Shown: one piece after another, positions 12,242 through 23,838 of the stretch
How positions within the stretch are numbered: position 1 is the first letter of the stretch
How the letters are laid out: each line of letters opens with the position of its first letter
Assembly: GCA_016490735.1 (NCBI GenBank)
Contig: JAEMWC010000047.1
Location: 1,789,001-1,853,000, forward strand
DNA length: 64,000 bases
Direction: 5' to 3'
DNA from: Pachyseris speciosa
Lineage: Eukaryota > Cnidaria > Anthozoa > Scleractinia > Pachyseridae
Program-made: the position numbers and the translations under genes
The notes under the pieces: model-generated
What the model saw: the letters and a program-made list of their open reading frames with translations, nothing else
What the model was told of the DNA's origin: nothing
Databases searched by the model: none

Positions 12242-12651
12242 TACCGTCGATTGCATCTACCCGTGAACGCACGTGCCAAAACATGTTTTCACTTGACGTC
12301 AAACGTCTGCGTTTCAGGTGTCAAACTTTAAAGTTTGCCCGCCCAAATGTGAAGTTTCAGCTAGTGTTTCACTACTTGTAGGGATATGTTTTTAGTCAAC
12401 AAGAAAGGAAGAAATTATCAAAAAGGCGTCCTACTTTCAATATATATCATAGATATCAGTGAACGGATTTTCGCTGACTTTCCTCAGATTTCTTGACTGA
12501 GTTGACAGTGAATTGAACCACGAAACACCGAAGGAGCTTCACATTTGGGCTGGAAAACTTTGAAAGTTTGACACCTGAAACGCAGACGTTTGACATCACG
12601 TGAAAACATGTTTTGGGCGCGTGCGTTCACGGGTAGATGCAATCGACGGTA
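12242..12651. mobile_element. 410-bp foldback element inserted in the SUEL lectin exon
   Basis: Terminal inverted repeats over 100 bp long: the left end is TA-CCGTCGATTGCATCTACC and the right end is GGTAGATGCAATCGACGG-TA, each flanked by TA. The arms continue through CGTGAACGCACG...AAAACATGTTTTCA and GGTGTCAAACTTTAAAG. The centre (about 12360-12535) is unique and has no transposase. The TA flanks fit a Tc1/mariner-type target duplication. Removing the element with one TA restores the lectin reading frame. Confidence 0.9.
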
Positions 12652-13090
12652 TCAAAGCCAGACTGCTTGCCGTGCTCAGTCCTCTCTCAGGAAGCGGAAT
12701 TGCAAAAATAACTTTCTCAAAGAAGATCGAACGTTTCAAAGTCTGCTCTTCACGTTTATATGCCCTTAACTTTCAAACAGGCTTGCAATTACAAGATATG
12801 CCTCTGTCATATCACAAAAGAGGTTATGATCTACCACATCATTAAACCATTTACTTTAATTAACGTGCTTCACAATGAGAAAACTCAGACGCAAACTTGT
12901 TATTCTGCTTTTCAAACTTGAGCAGCCTAAAATATCACCGTCAAGCGCTATCCGCCGGTAAAACCGGACAATCAAAGATGTAATTCTATCGTCAACTAAA
13001 ATCCCCGTTAAATTTCAGCGAAATATTTGAAGCTTAAAACAGAAACAATTACCCTTTAAATCTGGTTCATGAATTTATTCATAGGCAAGT

Positions 13091-13563
13091 GTCCTGTCCG
13101 GGCAAACGGCTTCAACATTTTGCTTCAACATCCGTTAGATTTTGTTGAACCCTGTTGAACGATGTTGGTTGAACGCCGGGGGTGGCAAACGGTTTCAACA
13201 CATCATCAACATTTGATTCAACAATTCTTCACGAGAGGACTGGTATTCAGCCCCGTGGTTGTTACTATGGATACGTCTTTAAGAGAGCGATTAGTTCGCA
13301 CGCGCATACCTAACAATGTTGAAAGTTATGCTGAAAGCGGGTGGCAACATCGTTCAACATTCGTGATAACAAAAGAAACTTTTGAATGGATGTTGAAGCA
13401 AAGTTTAAACGCTTTTATTTATACGTTTCTCGACATCGATTCAACTTTCATCCAACATGTTTCAACACGGTTGAAAGGGGGTGGTAAACGGTTTCGACAT
13501 CGATGTTCAACAAAATCGAACGGATGTTGAGGCAAATGTTGAAGCCGTTTTCCCGGGCCTTAA
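13091..13563. mobile_element. MITE with CCGGGCAAACGGCTTCAACA termini
   Basis: The left end (GTCCGGGCAAACGGCTTCAA CATTTTGC) is mirrored by the right end (GCAAATGTTGAAGCCGTTTT CCCGGGCCTTAA). Many internal copies of TTCAACA/TGTTGAA occur. About 470 bp, with no transposase. Confidence 0.8.
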
Positions 13564-15217
13564 GCTCCCTATTATATCGATAACATACCGAGTGCCAAAT
13601 TTTGCTGAGAACAGAAATGAAATGGAATGCAACCACGGGCCATTCCATAGCATGTACAAGTTGTCATTTATAGTTTGCCATAAATTTAGTTCTTGACAAC
13701 ACTTTGAATAAGTCAACACGTATTATACGGCCAACGCAGGTGTAAACTACAGTTTAGCGCCAGAGTGAAGGCATTTTATTGCTGACTTCTCAACAACAAC
13801 GCCATCACTATGTTTTGACTACACGGTATTATGATGCGATCAAAAGAGATGTCTCATGAATCCGCTCAACTTCCTGGCTTCAAGACCCCTGGCTGGACTC
13901 ATTTGCTATTCTTTCTCCAATCCGACAAAACATGTTGAGAGCACAGTGCTGTGTATGCCCCACACTAAGTTTAAAAAGTTCCGCTCTTTTATGAAGAGCA
14001 TCTTCCTTTGTTTGGAAGTTGTTCCTGTTATAACTTAAAAATTCCGACTGAAGATTTTTCGGTGCTGAAATATCTATTTTTATTTTCAAGATTTTTCACA
14101 ATGCCGACCGATGTATGGCCAAACATGGGCTTCTGAGTTGGCGACTACGAGGACCAGCTGTTCCTAACAGGCGATAAAAGAAATTAATAAACTACAATAT
14201 TTTCGGTTACCAGTTACTCAGTGAATTCTTCTCTTTGTGTTTGTAGAGTAAATGACGACACCTTCCGTTTGTAGCACAGTTTGCGTGGCTCCGGTTATAA
14301 CTTTTAGAGCCTGCTCTATTTTGGTTTGTTTGGATCCTTTTTTTTTCCTTTCTGTTAAATTTAATAAAAAGCGAAGCGGGAGTTCACCGGAAAATAAATA
14401 CGATTTGTTTTTGTCCTGAGAGTGGACAAACGCACCGACTTTCTAAAACAAACGTTTAAATTCCGTGATTAGGACTGAATGCAAACATCTTCTTGAAACT
14501 GAATACTCAGAGTCATAAATTCAGGAAGCTATTTTTCGATGCCAGGAAATAAGAACTCTGTATGATATAACGCACGGAGCTTTTCGTATCCATATTTTGA
14601 CTGTTTCGGTTTCTATTCCATGAGGTAGAAGTCTACTTATCGTTTCCAGCTAACACAAATTCAAGTATTAAACAAAGAAGCCATAGAACTTTCTGTAGTA
14701 AACTACTGAGTCCTCTATTGCTCTCCGATTAAAGGAATACTGTTTTCTATGAATATTGTTTTGCTAAAATTTGTATGATATAGTTTGTATATCAGTAGGG
14801 TCGCAGTCACTTCTTCTTCCGCAAAAAAAGCCACGGGGTACAAACTGCAAGAGGAATGTATGACAGAGGTCGGTTTGGTTTTAAATGAGGATATAGACTC
14901 TTGTCGACAATTCAGTCTAAATGAGGGGGAGAGGGAAAGAAGAGTGGCAGGGGGAGGGGGAGTTTGACGAGCAAGATAAATATACCTCAGGGAGTCTGAT
15001 ATAAATTCGGAGGTTTGAACTTTGGACAGGGTATTGTTACCTTCCTTTCCAACTCTCCTCTCGGGAAGAACAATTGTGCTGAATGATCAGTATTGTTGGT
15101 GGGATCCAAGGAACGAAAACATTGCCAGCAAGTGTTCGGCACACCTTAACCACATTCCTCAGCGTGTTTTGCTCACTTTACTTGTTTAGTTTTGAACGAC
15201 TAGTAGATTTATACTAA
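13564..15217. other. no gene seen
   Basis: Only short, unsupported open frames. A purine-rich GGGGGAGAGGGAAAGAAGAG tract occurs near 14927. Nothing else stands out. Confidence 0.35.
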
Positions 15218-15325
15218 AACAATGAGATTATGAGCTCGATATTTCTATGCGTGATAGCTGATTCGGGCTGCGCCTCATCGTCAGCTATCACGCGATAGAA
15301 ATCTCGAGCTCATAATCTAATTGTT
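15218..15325. mobile_element. 108-bp foldback AACAATGAGATTATGAGCTC
   Basis: The left arm AACAATGAGATTATGAGCTC, running through GCGTGATAGCTGA, pairs with the right arm TCAGCTATCACGCGATAGAA...CGAGCTCATAATCTAATTGTT. The loop is about 20 bp. Confidence 0.85.
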
Positions 15326-15544
15326 AAATAGTTGCATCGATGGTGTAATAAATAGTACTTTGACGACCATGACGTTATGTCCTTAGCTGTAGATGAAGCG
15401 ATTCAAAGCAACGGTGGGATTATGGCTGACGGCAAAACATCCCCCTTGAAACGATCCTTTTGTAAGTAAGAGATTGAGAAGGTGTGTCGCATGTCCTCCA
15501 ATCGTGACACAGGTAAGCAATTCCAACTATCCCTGCCCACTGGA

Positions 15545-15790
15545 GCAAGGTTTAATTGAGTGTCGTAAAACAAAAGCCACAGCAATTACTCTGGTCAATC
15601 ACAACAGACGCAAGCAGTGTAAAAAGCTAATCAGAACCGTTCGAAGGAATTGCGTGCAGCCGGTGCCAAGCGCGGGAAAATGCCGGCGTGCAAGTCATGG
15701 TTGGTTTGGTTTTGCTTCTCATTAGTTGAGAAAGTGGCGCGAGTTTTGCCAACCAACCACAAAGCGAAGTGAAGCAAATGAGAGAATTAC
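15545..15790. repeat. dispersed repeat containing TCAATCACAACAGACG
   Basis: The segment TACTCTGGTCAATCACAACA recurs almost exactly at the right edge of the window (63981-64000, ACTCTGGCCAATCACAACAG), so this is a dispersed repeat. Boundaries are uncertain. A short ORF through it is not treated as a gene. Confidence 0.5.
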
Positions 15791-18700
15791 TATTGACACT
15801 CACCTGACACTCTCCACTCTATTTTAACTGATCCCAAATAGCTACCCACTTATTAGTCCTGAACCTGAAATAGATAATCTCAGATTGATCCTCGTTTTCG
15901 GCAGACCTAACTGCTCTAAAACCATAGCGTTTCTAAGTCAGGTCTAATACTGAGCCTTGTCACACAAAACAAATATGAAAAATTTACCCTTTTCCGTCAC
16001 ATTCTTCCAAAATCTGCAAATTTACGAAATTGAGATAAATTCGCACAAGGACGACGAGTACGAGTTTTGATAATTTTTCGTATGTATACCTTTTCCAACC
16101 ACTTGTGAGCAGACTGGAAGCGGGGTATCTGTACATCAAAATAAACCGTCATATTAGAAAGTCCTTCTCGTTTCAGGAACTGGGAAAACTGCCCGCGAAT
16201 TGCACTTTGCCGGGGAAAATCGTAAGATCTGCAGTTTGGGCGACCACTCCAAGAAGCTGCCATCAGAATGCTATTTGATTAATTCAACGTTTGACATGAT
16301 GCCCAGTTAAACAATGTACTTACTTTTGCGTCCGACTGCCTTAAGGACGTTCGTGCCAAACTTTCCTCTCTCAGATTGTTTGAAAACGTTTGTTACAATT
16401 AGTCGGGTAGTTAACTCGTGTCCGAAAGGCGAAAAAACGGTAGTTGGAGATAAAACCACATGGAAGACCACAACGTTCATAGAAGCTATGCTAATGAGTT
16501 TAACTCAAACAGGCCCTAGTTAGTAAATGCGGTTTCGGACTAATGACATTCCTCAGCCCGTGCCCGGCGTGAGTTAACTAAGGGGATCCGGGGGCATGTT
16601 CCCCAGAAAATGTTTAAATTTAAGTCCTCTAAAATGGCTGGAAATGCATTTAAAACTAATTTGGTGTGGTGAAACAAATACTTTCAGCAACAAAAAGCTT
16701 TTTTTTTTAAAAAAAACAACAACAATTAATTACCTTTTCGGTAAAACCTCAAATAGAAAAGAAACCTCGATTCTTTAGTATGACTTGCTTTTTACTGTTG
16801 AAAAGTGCGGGGTGGGGGGGGGGGGGGGGCTTTCCCAGCCCCTCCCCCTGCGCGTCCCTTTTCCTTCAAGTTAACATTTGAGAAGGATAAAAAAAAAATG
16901 TTGCGCAGCCATTGTAAAACTTCTATCACCTGTGAATGGTAAAAAAAAGTGCAATAAATGATTTATTTGTGAAAACGGAGGGAGTAAGAATGAGAATTGG
17001 GCGGTCAGAGTAAAACCATGCATGACATGACGTGATGTGACGTGACGTGAAGATGTATGATATGTGTGGTGACATCACGACAATCAATGAGTGGGTGTGT
17101 AGTACGGATGCGCAAGAAACAAATGACGCGAACGTTGTTAAATTGAGAGATCTAAGGAACAGGGATTACGTATGGCGGAAGACTGCCAGTTTAGATTGTA
17201 CATTTTTCATGGCAGGGAAACCACAGGAAATATAATTTTTTTACGATGTGGGAGGTTTCTGAAGTGAGCACAAAACACACCTTCAGTATGTTAATAATGA
17301 AGAAGGATATCTTTAAATATTTCCCGCCACAAATCTTAAATAAGTAGAGCGATTGTGCTAAAGTCACACATGATCGAGTAAGTAAAATTACTGAAAGCGA
17401 GTATTTGAATCACAGTTATTGGGAAGTATCTCCTGTGGTATTTCTAGTTCGTTCGTAAAAAATTAGAAATTGATACCATTCGTGGTTTGAAATATTGTTA
17501 CTCTTGGCACTCTCACAAGTTTTAAAATTGTATTAAATTGGGGATTATAAAGTCTTACTCGGCTTTTAAGTCAGAACGTTCCAAATACCATCTTGTTTAA
17601 TTTGGCTAATCAACTTTAATCGTAATGCATAGTTTCTAAGAGCTAGTTTTCAGTTTTTTACTTTGACTAAAACATCTTTTAAGCCTCGCAAAGCGTGTTC
17701 ATGTCCTCTGTTTTTCCATCTGCGGTGCAAACCCCTACGAATTCTAGTTTATAAATATTTCCATGTTCACCGCTTCTCTCTTTTCGTATTTTAATACTCT
17801 TCTGTCGAGCTGTCATCTCACTGGGGTTGTACGCCAGGGCTTATCTTTGTACTTGTCAGTTAGTATTTGCACTGCCATTTTTTCTTCCTTCTCTCTTTAG
17901 TGAATCACGATATATGTAAGCTTATCTGCTTGTGGCTTTCCTTGGAAAGAAATGCTCTGTGATCAAGTTGAACTAATGCCGGAAGGCGAATCCCATTCAC
18001 GGATTCAGTCCGGTTTGAACGAGGACTGGAAAGCTCGTGGCAAAATGTACGCGAGCCAGTTCACGGGTTTTGTTTCATTGTTTTTTTTGTTTCATTTCCT
18101 TTGTTTTTGTTTTTTACTGCGTTCGTTTGTTTCTTTTTTATCTGTTTTATGTGAAAGGATAGAGCTATTAATGTCCCACACGGTTTCTGATTTTTATGTG
18201 GCTATACGAAACTTAGTAACTGGCAAGGGTCAGTGGCTGTTGTCTGACCCGAAAAGTGGAGCTTCTTCCAAATCCCTTGTACCTATAGATCGAGATTCCC
18301 TCTGCCAATCGCCTACGTGGGTTTGACCCGATCCCGTGCAATAGCTAAGCTTTCAGTTTCGACAAACACGGAAAAATTGCAAAAATATACAACATCAGCA
18401 GGGAATTTTTTGCTTTGCACTTTGATGTTCATACGTTAAGATTTCCTGCTTCCTCAGATTAAAAAGTGCTGTCTTAACAAATGTTGAATGCGTCAATTTT
18501 AAGCTTTAACATCAAGTCGAGACGGTAACTAATTGTGGCCCTATAAGACAGCACCGTTCATCCGTCCGCGTGCAATGTTTCACGCTACCTTACTTAAAAG
18601 ATTCACGACTTTAAACTTGCAAGAACAGGCGATTTTGAAATATTTTCATTATAATCAGTATGAACCTAACATAGAGTAATCATACGCCAATATATTTTCC

Positions 18701-19796
18701 ACATTCCTTTGTTCGTAGTGCTGTAATTTGAAGCAAAAGTAGGAAACATTTCACCTTCTTGCCCATGAAAGCATGCACTTATCTCAAACTTTAACCATAA
18801 AAAAAATGCATCTTCCCGTAAGTACCCGGCGAAGGTCATCTTTGAGTGTTTACTAAACACGATTTTTAAATTCCTTGAAGAACCTCAAGTACCACATATT
18901 TCCTGAAGACTAAAAGATTTCCGATGAAGTTTGGGGTCAAATTCTACTTGTACGAACTTAGAGAGAGAAGTTTCAACGCAAAACTCCTGATCCCTTCAAA
19001 TTCCGTGCGAAACACATGTGTCTTTAAAATGTACTTGCTGCATCGCTCAAGTGCCCTGCTTCTTTCTTTCTCGTTTGTAAGTGAGTGCTATATATCTCCC
19101 AGTACATTAAAATGCATTCCGTCGTTTTTAGACTTTGGATTGGGTCCCTGCATAATAATCGAGCCAGCGAGTGCGAATTCAACGACTGTATTTCTCTTGT
19201 TTTCTAATAATCAACCTGACCTGCAAACACTAACTTCTTCCTTGAAGGACGAGTCAATTATTTGAACGTTTTCTTTCTCTAAATACTATCTTATCTGCAA
19301 GTGTTTTAGTCAAATGTGGCAGATCTAGCAGATTACGTAATCGATGACATTTGGTGCAACGGGCTCTACATGTGCTAATATTCACGCCCGTCGTCCTTGG
19401 TGGGTCTTCCAGGCCCTTAAGTGTCCCTTCCTCCATAAATAAAATCGAGATCTTCCGCTGAGGTATCCCCCGAAAGGACCTTCTGAAAATCAGCTGACCA
19501 AAATGACAGCGAGGAAGTTATTTTACATTTTGGTATGTGAAGCTCAGCACGGACAGTCACGAACTGGGACATGTGATTAGTCTGTGACAAAGCTTATCAG
19601 TCGGGAAGAAGGCAAGCTAGGGGTGACTGTGCGAAAAATAAACAGGACTGTGTCTAACGTGCAACGACTGAGCTAACGTTGCACAATTACGTACCCTATC
19701 TGCAAGCAAGTACCGCCTCACACCGTTACAATTTTCACGCATAGAACAAACATTAGACCTAAAGATTCAAAAAACGGATCACACTGGTTTACGAGG
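15791..19796. other. no gene seen; low-complexity islands
   Basis: Contains a G-tract (about 16813-16830), an A-rich tract near 16890, and a TGACATGACGTGATGTGACG simple repeat near 17028-17050. An open frame at 17952-18326 includes a T-rich stretch and has no recognisable domain. No exon is supported. Confidence 0.4.
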
Positions 19797-20567
19797 ACTA
19801 ACATAACATAACATACAAATTTATTCATGATGCCTAACCGGATAAAATAAAGATAAATGCATATCATGAAAGGAAACACGAGGTCAACCCTACAACGTTT
19901 CCAGGAAATAATAATAACTACAACAATACGTTAGAAACTGTTGTCTTATATTATAGCTAATACCTTAAGATACATCATTATTTAAATATTTACAAATTAA
20001 GAAAAGACTTCAATCTAGTTTTAAAAAGTTTAAAAGATTTTGCTTCGACTACATGCAGCGGTAAGTTCAGTATTCCAATCCTTAATACTATGCGAACAAA
20101 AAATAAATATTTATAGGGATTTACTTTCAGTTTGCGACCGCTTTTCACGTTTTTCATGTCCGGTTATCTATAGCTAATTCAAAAACGTCACTGAATTTCA
20201 AACTTTTTTGACCAAAAACGGTTTTATAACACTCTACAAGGGAATTAAAGTGTCGCCGTTTCTCTAAGGTGGGACAATTTAAAATTTTGAAACGGTCTTC
20301 ATACTCCAGTCAGTCTCCATCTTTATCCTAGCGCAAGGCGTGGAGCTCTCCTCTGGACTGTTTTCCAAGTGCTAGGATGTCTTTGACAAGGTAGAGGCAC
20401 CAGACTGGAGCAGCATATTCAAGGATAAGACGCACTAAGGTCTTATACAGGATGGCAAAAGCTTCTAGATTTGAGGGCCCAAGCGTTCGGTAGACTACTC
20501 CACACATACTTGACATAGTTTGTTTACAAGAGCAAGAAGCAGACAGCTCATTCTCGACAATTCTCAA
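19797..20567 (-). mobile_element. CR1-like LINE 3' fragment
   Basis: The minus strand encodes a degraded C-terminal RT segment: YKTLVRLILEYAAPVWCLYL followed by VKDI, then, after frameshifts, LEYEDRFKILNCPTLEKRRH, LVECYKTVF, and a final LPLHVVEAKSFKLFKTRLKS. This is the usual C-terminal order of animal CR1/jockey-type non-LTR retrotransposons. There are several stops and shifts and no polymerase YADD motif, so it is a dead 5'-truncated copy. The A+T-rich 3' end lies near 19797. Confidence 0.7.
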
Positions 20568-23500
20568 GGATATGTGTCAGCACGTTAATTTTAAACAGAA
20601 GAAAAAATAAAAACGATGTCCAGTGAGTTAAAGCTCGAACCTATGAAATTATGAATTAGTCCTGAAGGACATCAATTACTCGTTGATGTACTGTCAGTGA
20701 GCTTTTTCAAGAAATAAAACGTCTTCTGTGGATTAAAATCTGGAGTTTTTGGGAGGCCTCTGAGCGTTTGTTAAAGTTTGTTGAATCAACTGGACAGCTA
20801 TCTCTCAAAGTGACAATAGGCAGTAACAAAATCTCAAGCGTGGAAGAATAATGGGTGAAAAATGCTTCTCACCATGTGTACATCTTTGAAATGAAAACAG
20901 CTTATCTTCTTTGTCCCACAGTTTTCTTTGGTGAATAGGGTACTCAATTCGAGTTTTAGGCAAAAAAGCCAGAGTATTAAAACGTTTTGTTTAGGAGGAA
21001 TTATCTTTGTACGTTATCTGACCACCCAGGGCTGTGAGACACATTTCGGTCCTAACATATGCTCCACGAGATGGCTTAAGTTGTTCATTTTGTTCTGCGG
21101 ACCCGTTGCCTGAGCAGAATCTCAATATTTCTGAAGCCCTAACGAGATTTCCCGGTATAACTTTAACAAATGAGCCCATAAGGTAACATATGCTGCTTTT
21201 AATGAGGGCCCCACAAGCGAACGCGGCGCATTTCGCACTCCTTACGTGATAAACTAGTATTTTAAATTTACATTACGTTGTGGTTTAAGTGGACAAAAAT
21301 TGGTCCCAAGACTGCAATTAAATGAAATAAAGGGCCGGAAAAGTCACAAAAACTGATCCCACAATTTATGTGAGCAGTCTCTATTGTTGATTCGAACAAA
21401 ACATATCGAATAAGAGCTTAAAACCAGTAGGGGGTATAGAATCATGGGTATATCATCCCTATTTTCAATACTTGCCATTTCATCTGTATATATGCGGCAG
21501 GTCTCGTTATTCTTTTTTAAATCGTGCACCAAGTTCGAATATTACACTCGTTTTATCTTTTTTTCTTTCTCTTGAATTGCTTGAATTGTGAGCTTCCCGG
21601 TATTTTATAGGTCACTTCTTGTTTTCTGACACTAATTTTCCCGTAATCTTATTTATTGAGTTTCTTTAGACAGTTTTCAAGGAGTCAAAAATAAAAGACA
21701 TGGCCAATAAAACGAAGAAACCATGTCCAAACAACGGAAGAACTTTCATGCTTAGTTTACGTTGAGGCAGAATCCAATTTAGGCCTGTTTTGTACAGTAC
21801 AAATTGTTGCGCACTGTAATTAAGAAATCTTCCGGTGGGGTCTCTTTTCGCTAACATAACTCCACCCCAAAAATTAAGATGGATTGCAGTTAAATTGGAG
21901 CATTTTCATTTGAAAGTAAGTGTTAAGACCATTTGTGCGTAAGCGTTCATTGCTAACATTGCTAGGGAAAAAAATTTTCGCAGTTCACTCCAAAATTGGG
22001 TGGACCGCGTTGACTGAAAGCTCTTGCTTTGAAACTTTAGAATGGGTCTGGCAAACAAAGAAAATTGACGTAATTTCGATGAATGACAAGTTAGATCAAT
22101 GCATCTTAAAGAACAATGTTTGCGCTTTGTATGGGTATAAAATACCGCCTTTAAAATGGACAAGATTAGCGTTTTGACATACGTCTAAAAAAGCTTTCCA
22201 CCATATGTACCACTGTCGTTTTCGGCGTTGGATGAAGAAGTACAAAAACCACGACAACTGCTTTGAACTCGATGGCAACGCAACTGTTCTGTTAAGATTT
22301 GCAAAGTTCGATTTAATAAGCATAAGAATTACTATGTTGGAAGCCTGTAACACTTTGTTAATTGTTTTATCTTACAAAGCTAAACACCGCAGTTTTGTAA
22401 TCCAGGAGAGAACTCTTAACTAATTTACGGATGCTTTCTCACACGGCGATGAAAACCCATCGAAACAAGATCTTACCCCAAATGCAAAATTCCTCAATCA
22501 CGTTTACATGAATTAAAAACAATTAAAATACCAAAAAGATATATTCATGGAACCTTTATCCCAACCAGAGTTAAGTATTCTTTAAAAGAGAATTGTAGCC
22601 GCTGAAGTGGATTTCTTCTCTCCTTTCTTTTATTTTATTGTTAACTTTCTTTCTGCGCTTAATTTTCTTTCAAAAGGAATATTAGCCGGACGTGAACGGC
22701 CGCAAAAACGCTTTTCTACGTGTACGTAAGACTCTAGAAAAGCTAAATTGTAATCCCATATAGCAATCTTTAGTTTAAAAGCTTTGCAATTATCTTTTCC
22801 ATAACCGTCTTTTATTGACAAAATCGCACCCAAATGTGTCTTGAGAAAGGTTCGAAAAGCCCCCCCAGAGAGGCGGCGGCGACAAAAGAGAAAAAAACAA
22901 TCCATGAAAAAAACAAAACACTTTGACGCGAAAATTTCATTTGCTTTCATTTACGCAACTTGGTTATTGAGGTGTAACTAAATATAATGCAATTAACAAT
23001 ATTTCGCCCGTACACGAGTCCTCAAGTACTATTTATAAGCGTGTAGTGTTTAGAGAGTCAAGCTACGTGGGCATGGATATGGAAGACGTAAATTAAAATA
23101 CGCTTTATCTTTAGCTTTCAAGCTGTAGACAGGAAGAACTTCCTAGTTCAAGTCCGCGGTTATCACGTCAGATTGGGTCAGATAAGAAATGTCTGACGGC
23201 TTATTTCTCCGAGGAAACCCGAATCACACGACTGCAGGGGATAATTTTCATGGATTTTTGGGTGCGTAATTCGAACACTAAACGGCAGAATAACTCTGCT
23301 ATCGAAATACGAAACCGACGTGACGCGTCGAAACAATGAAGAACATTACCCAGTGATAACAGGACTTTGCAACTCAACAAAACACTTTCATTTGACGTTG
23401 AAATTTATTGTCCATTTGTTCGTGTGTGTTGTATACGTGTGTGTACAAGTAAAACGTCTGACTTAGTGGGTTCATAAATTAATCGATAATGTGTGTAACA

Positions 23501-23838
23501 AATAAATTTCTATGCAATGGGCTGACCGTGCGCCTCTTAAAATATCAACTACAAATACATAAAATGTTTGGTTCCGATTTTCAAGTGGGACGTATTTTTT
23601 CTTTTATACAAACTGTACATTTTCGATTCATAAACATCCTTTTATCTCCACGTATTTTACACGGGATTTGTCACGGGTCGTAAGAACGATTTAGGAGGAT
23701 CACCGCTCTCTTAATTACTAGTAGATTCTGAAAGATTGAAAATAATCTCGCCTCAGCAAAGACAACAGATTTAAATCAAGGGGCAATGGCCTACAAATCA
23801 GCTTTGCTGCAGTTACGCAAATTTGACAGCGAGGTTTG
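20568..23838. other. no gene seen; 3' flank of RGM
   Basis: Short open frames on both strands (for example 21906-22163 and 22630-22950) have no recognisable domain or splice partners. The proximal part (about 23400-23838) would hold the RGM 3' UTR. A minus-strand AATAAA (plus TTTATT) lies near 23403. Confidence 0.35.

Larger units (their letters stand above)
9140..12780 (+). pseudogene. decayed secreted PAN/apple-EGF-SUEL (galactose-binding) lectin gene
   Basis: Three recognisable exons. Exon 1 (9140-9489) encodes a signal peptide (MPVLLLHLLCFLTNG) and a PAN/apple domain with its Cys pattern (DCAFACLEDEDCHSVN and an ELLRGD segment). It is broken by a frameshift with TGA at 9308 and by a second shift near 9415. 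Exon 2 (10801-10915) is an EGF domain (CMELPCQNGGTCFSVYDKDG, then YNCTCLADYTGKH), but the sixth cysteine codon is TGA at 10906-10908. Exon 3 starts at 12108, in phase with exon 2 apart from that stop. It encodes a SUEL/galactose-lectin domain (TVCKNDRREISCGHGGKIQV, then IFANFG and the cysteine of TCPHHK), split by a 410-bp foldback and resuming as ACRAQSSLRKRNCKNN before degrading. Exon 1 to exon 2 phase does not match, so an indel or exon may be missing. In intact genes this architecture would give a secreted carbohydrate-binding protein. Confidence 0.8.
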
